From: an uncultured Dialister sp.
GTDB taxonomy: Bacteria; Bacillota; Negativicutes; Veillonellales; Dialisteraceae
Assembly (NCBI GenBank): GCA_900545785.1
Contig: URAA01000027.1
Location: forward strand, 1 to 13,479
Length of the DNA: 13,479 nucleotides
Direction of reading: 5' to 3'
Both the position numbers and the translations under genes were made by a program. This document shows positions 13,165 to 13,479 of the stretch, in pieces. The stretch's first letter is position 1; each line of letters starts with the position of its first letter. The notes under the pieces were generated by a model. The model was not told the DNA's origin. It saw only the letters and a list, made by a program, of their open reading frames with translations, and ran no database searches.

Positions 13165-13479
13165 ATGCACCAATATTTGTTTTTTATAGGTGAGTTTCCA
13201 ATCCGCCTGTATGGTATTTTTTTCTCACTGGCCATTATTTCCGGATGTATCATGTCGTATTTTCTTCTCCAAAAAGAAGGCCATGGTTGGGAAAAACATG
13301 TTTTTGATATGGGTCTTATCATCGCTTTCTTCGGGATCATCGGCGGCCGTCTTTGGGATGTATTTTTCTTTGACTGGGACTATTACGGGGATCATCTTTT
13401 GGAAATCCCTTACGTATGGCAGGGCGGCATGTCTATACAAGGCGGCATCATTTTTGACTGTATAGCCGGATATATTTAT
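13165..13479 (+). CDS. lgt: Prolipoprotein diacylglyceryl transferase Lgt, N-terminal part (runs off the right edge)
   Basis: Lgt transfers diacylglycerol from phosphatidylglycerol to the lipobox cysteine of prolipoproteins, the first step of lipoprotein maturation in the inner membrane. The first 105 residues are present. They show the family start IRLYGIFFSLAII (13-25, with the conserved Tyr16), a second membrane segment, GIIGGRLWDVFF (57-68) and YVWQGGMSIQGG (83-94). The length and order match Lgt. At residue 92 there is Gln in the position where E. coli Lgt has the important His103 (GMSFHGG); some Firmicute enzymes also lack this His. The ATG at 13165-13167 follows a GAGG at 13155-13158. 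It is divergent from the GH18-like gene. The lipoprotein-binding loop and C-terminal half lie outside the window. Confidence 0.93.
   Translation, partial: MHQYLFFIGEFPIRLYGIFFSLAIISGCIMSYFLLQKEGHGWEKHVFDMGLIIAFFGIIGGRLWDVFFFDWDYYGDHLLEIPYVWQGGMSIQGGIIFDCIAGYIY

Overview
The window is an AT-rich, gene-dense, apparently chromosomal segment. It looks like an anaerobic Firmicute of the class Negativicutes (Veillonella/Megasphaera/Dialister type). The main clue is a flavodoxin that closely resembles the short-chain flavodoxin of Megasphaera elsdenii as I remember it. Other clues are a true glutaminyl-tRNA synthetase (absent from many Firmicutes), AGGAGG-type ribosome binding sites and many exported proteins. 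The genus is not fixed by what can be seen. I found no phage, conjugative, CRISPR, rRNA or tRNA genes. No gene-free gap exceeds 300 bases; the longest is 3221-3427, which holds a promoter and a large palindrome.

Layout. Almost everything reads leftward (minus strand). From left to right: the 5' part of dnaG (primase), cut by the window edge; an R2K-type ATP-grasp gene with its own terminator and a candidate promoter; uppP (undecaprenyl-diphosphatase, GTG start); an exported three-repeat protein with an (EKQ)6 linker; a 100-bp imperfect palindrome; a PLP aminotransferase and two tandem flavodoxin paralogs behind one good promoter; a small exported protein of unknown function directly behind glnS; then glnS. 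A divergent promoter region separates glnS from a rightward fumarylacetoacetate-hydrolase-family gene. That gene converges on leuS across a bidirectional terminator. Beyond leuS lie an exported GH18-family protein (leftward) and, divergently, the 5' part of lgt running off the right edge.

How the genes work together. This is mainly housekeeping: replication (DnaG), translation (GlnRS, LeuRS), cell-envelope lipid-carrier recycling and lipoprotein maturation (UppP, Lgt), low-potential electron transfer (flavodoxins) and amino-acid metabolism (aminotransferase). Three predicted exported proteins are mixed in: the repeat protein, the glnS-linked protein and the GH18-like protein. Regulation is legible in several gaps, with good sigma-A-type promoters before the repeat protein, the flavodoxins, leuS and the FAH gene. 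leuS and glnS have short leaders without a T-box.

Most interesting points. I see no obviously new multi-gene system. The items best worth checking are the 100-bp palindrome at 3319-3418, the shared inverted repeat between the glnS and FAH promoters, the internally triplicated exported protein, the altered FMN loop in one of the two flavodoxins, and substitutions at normally conserved sites in the LeuRS editing domain and in Lgt.
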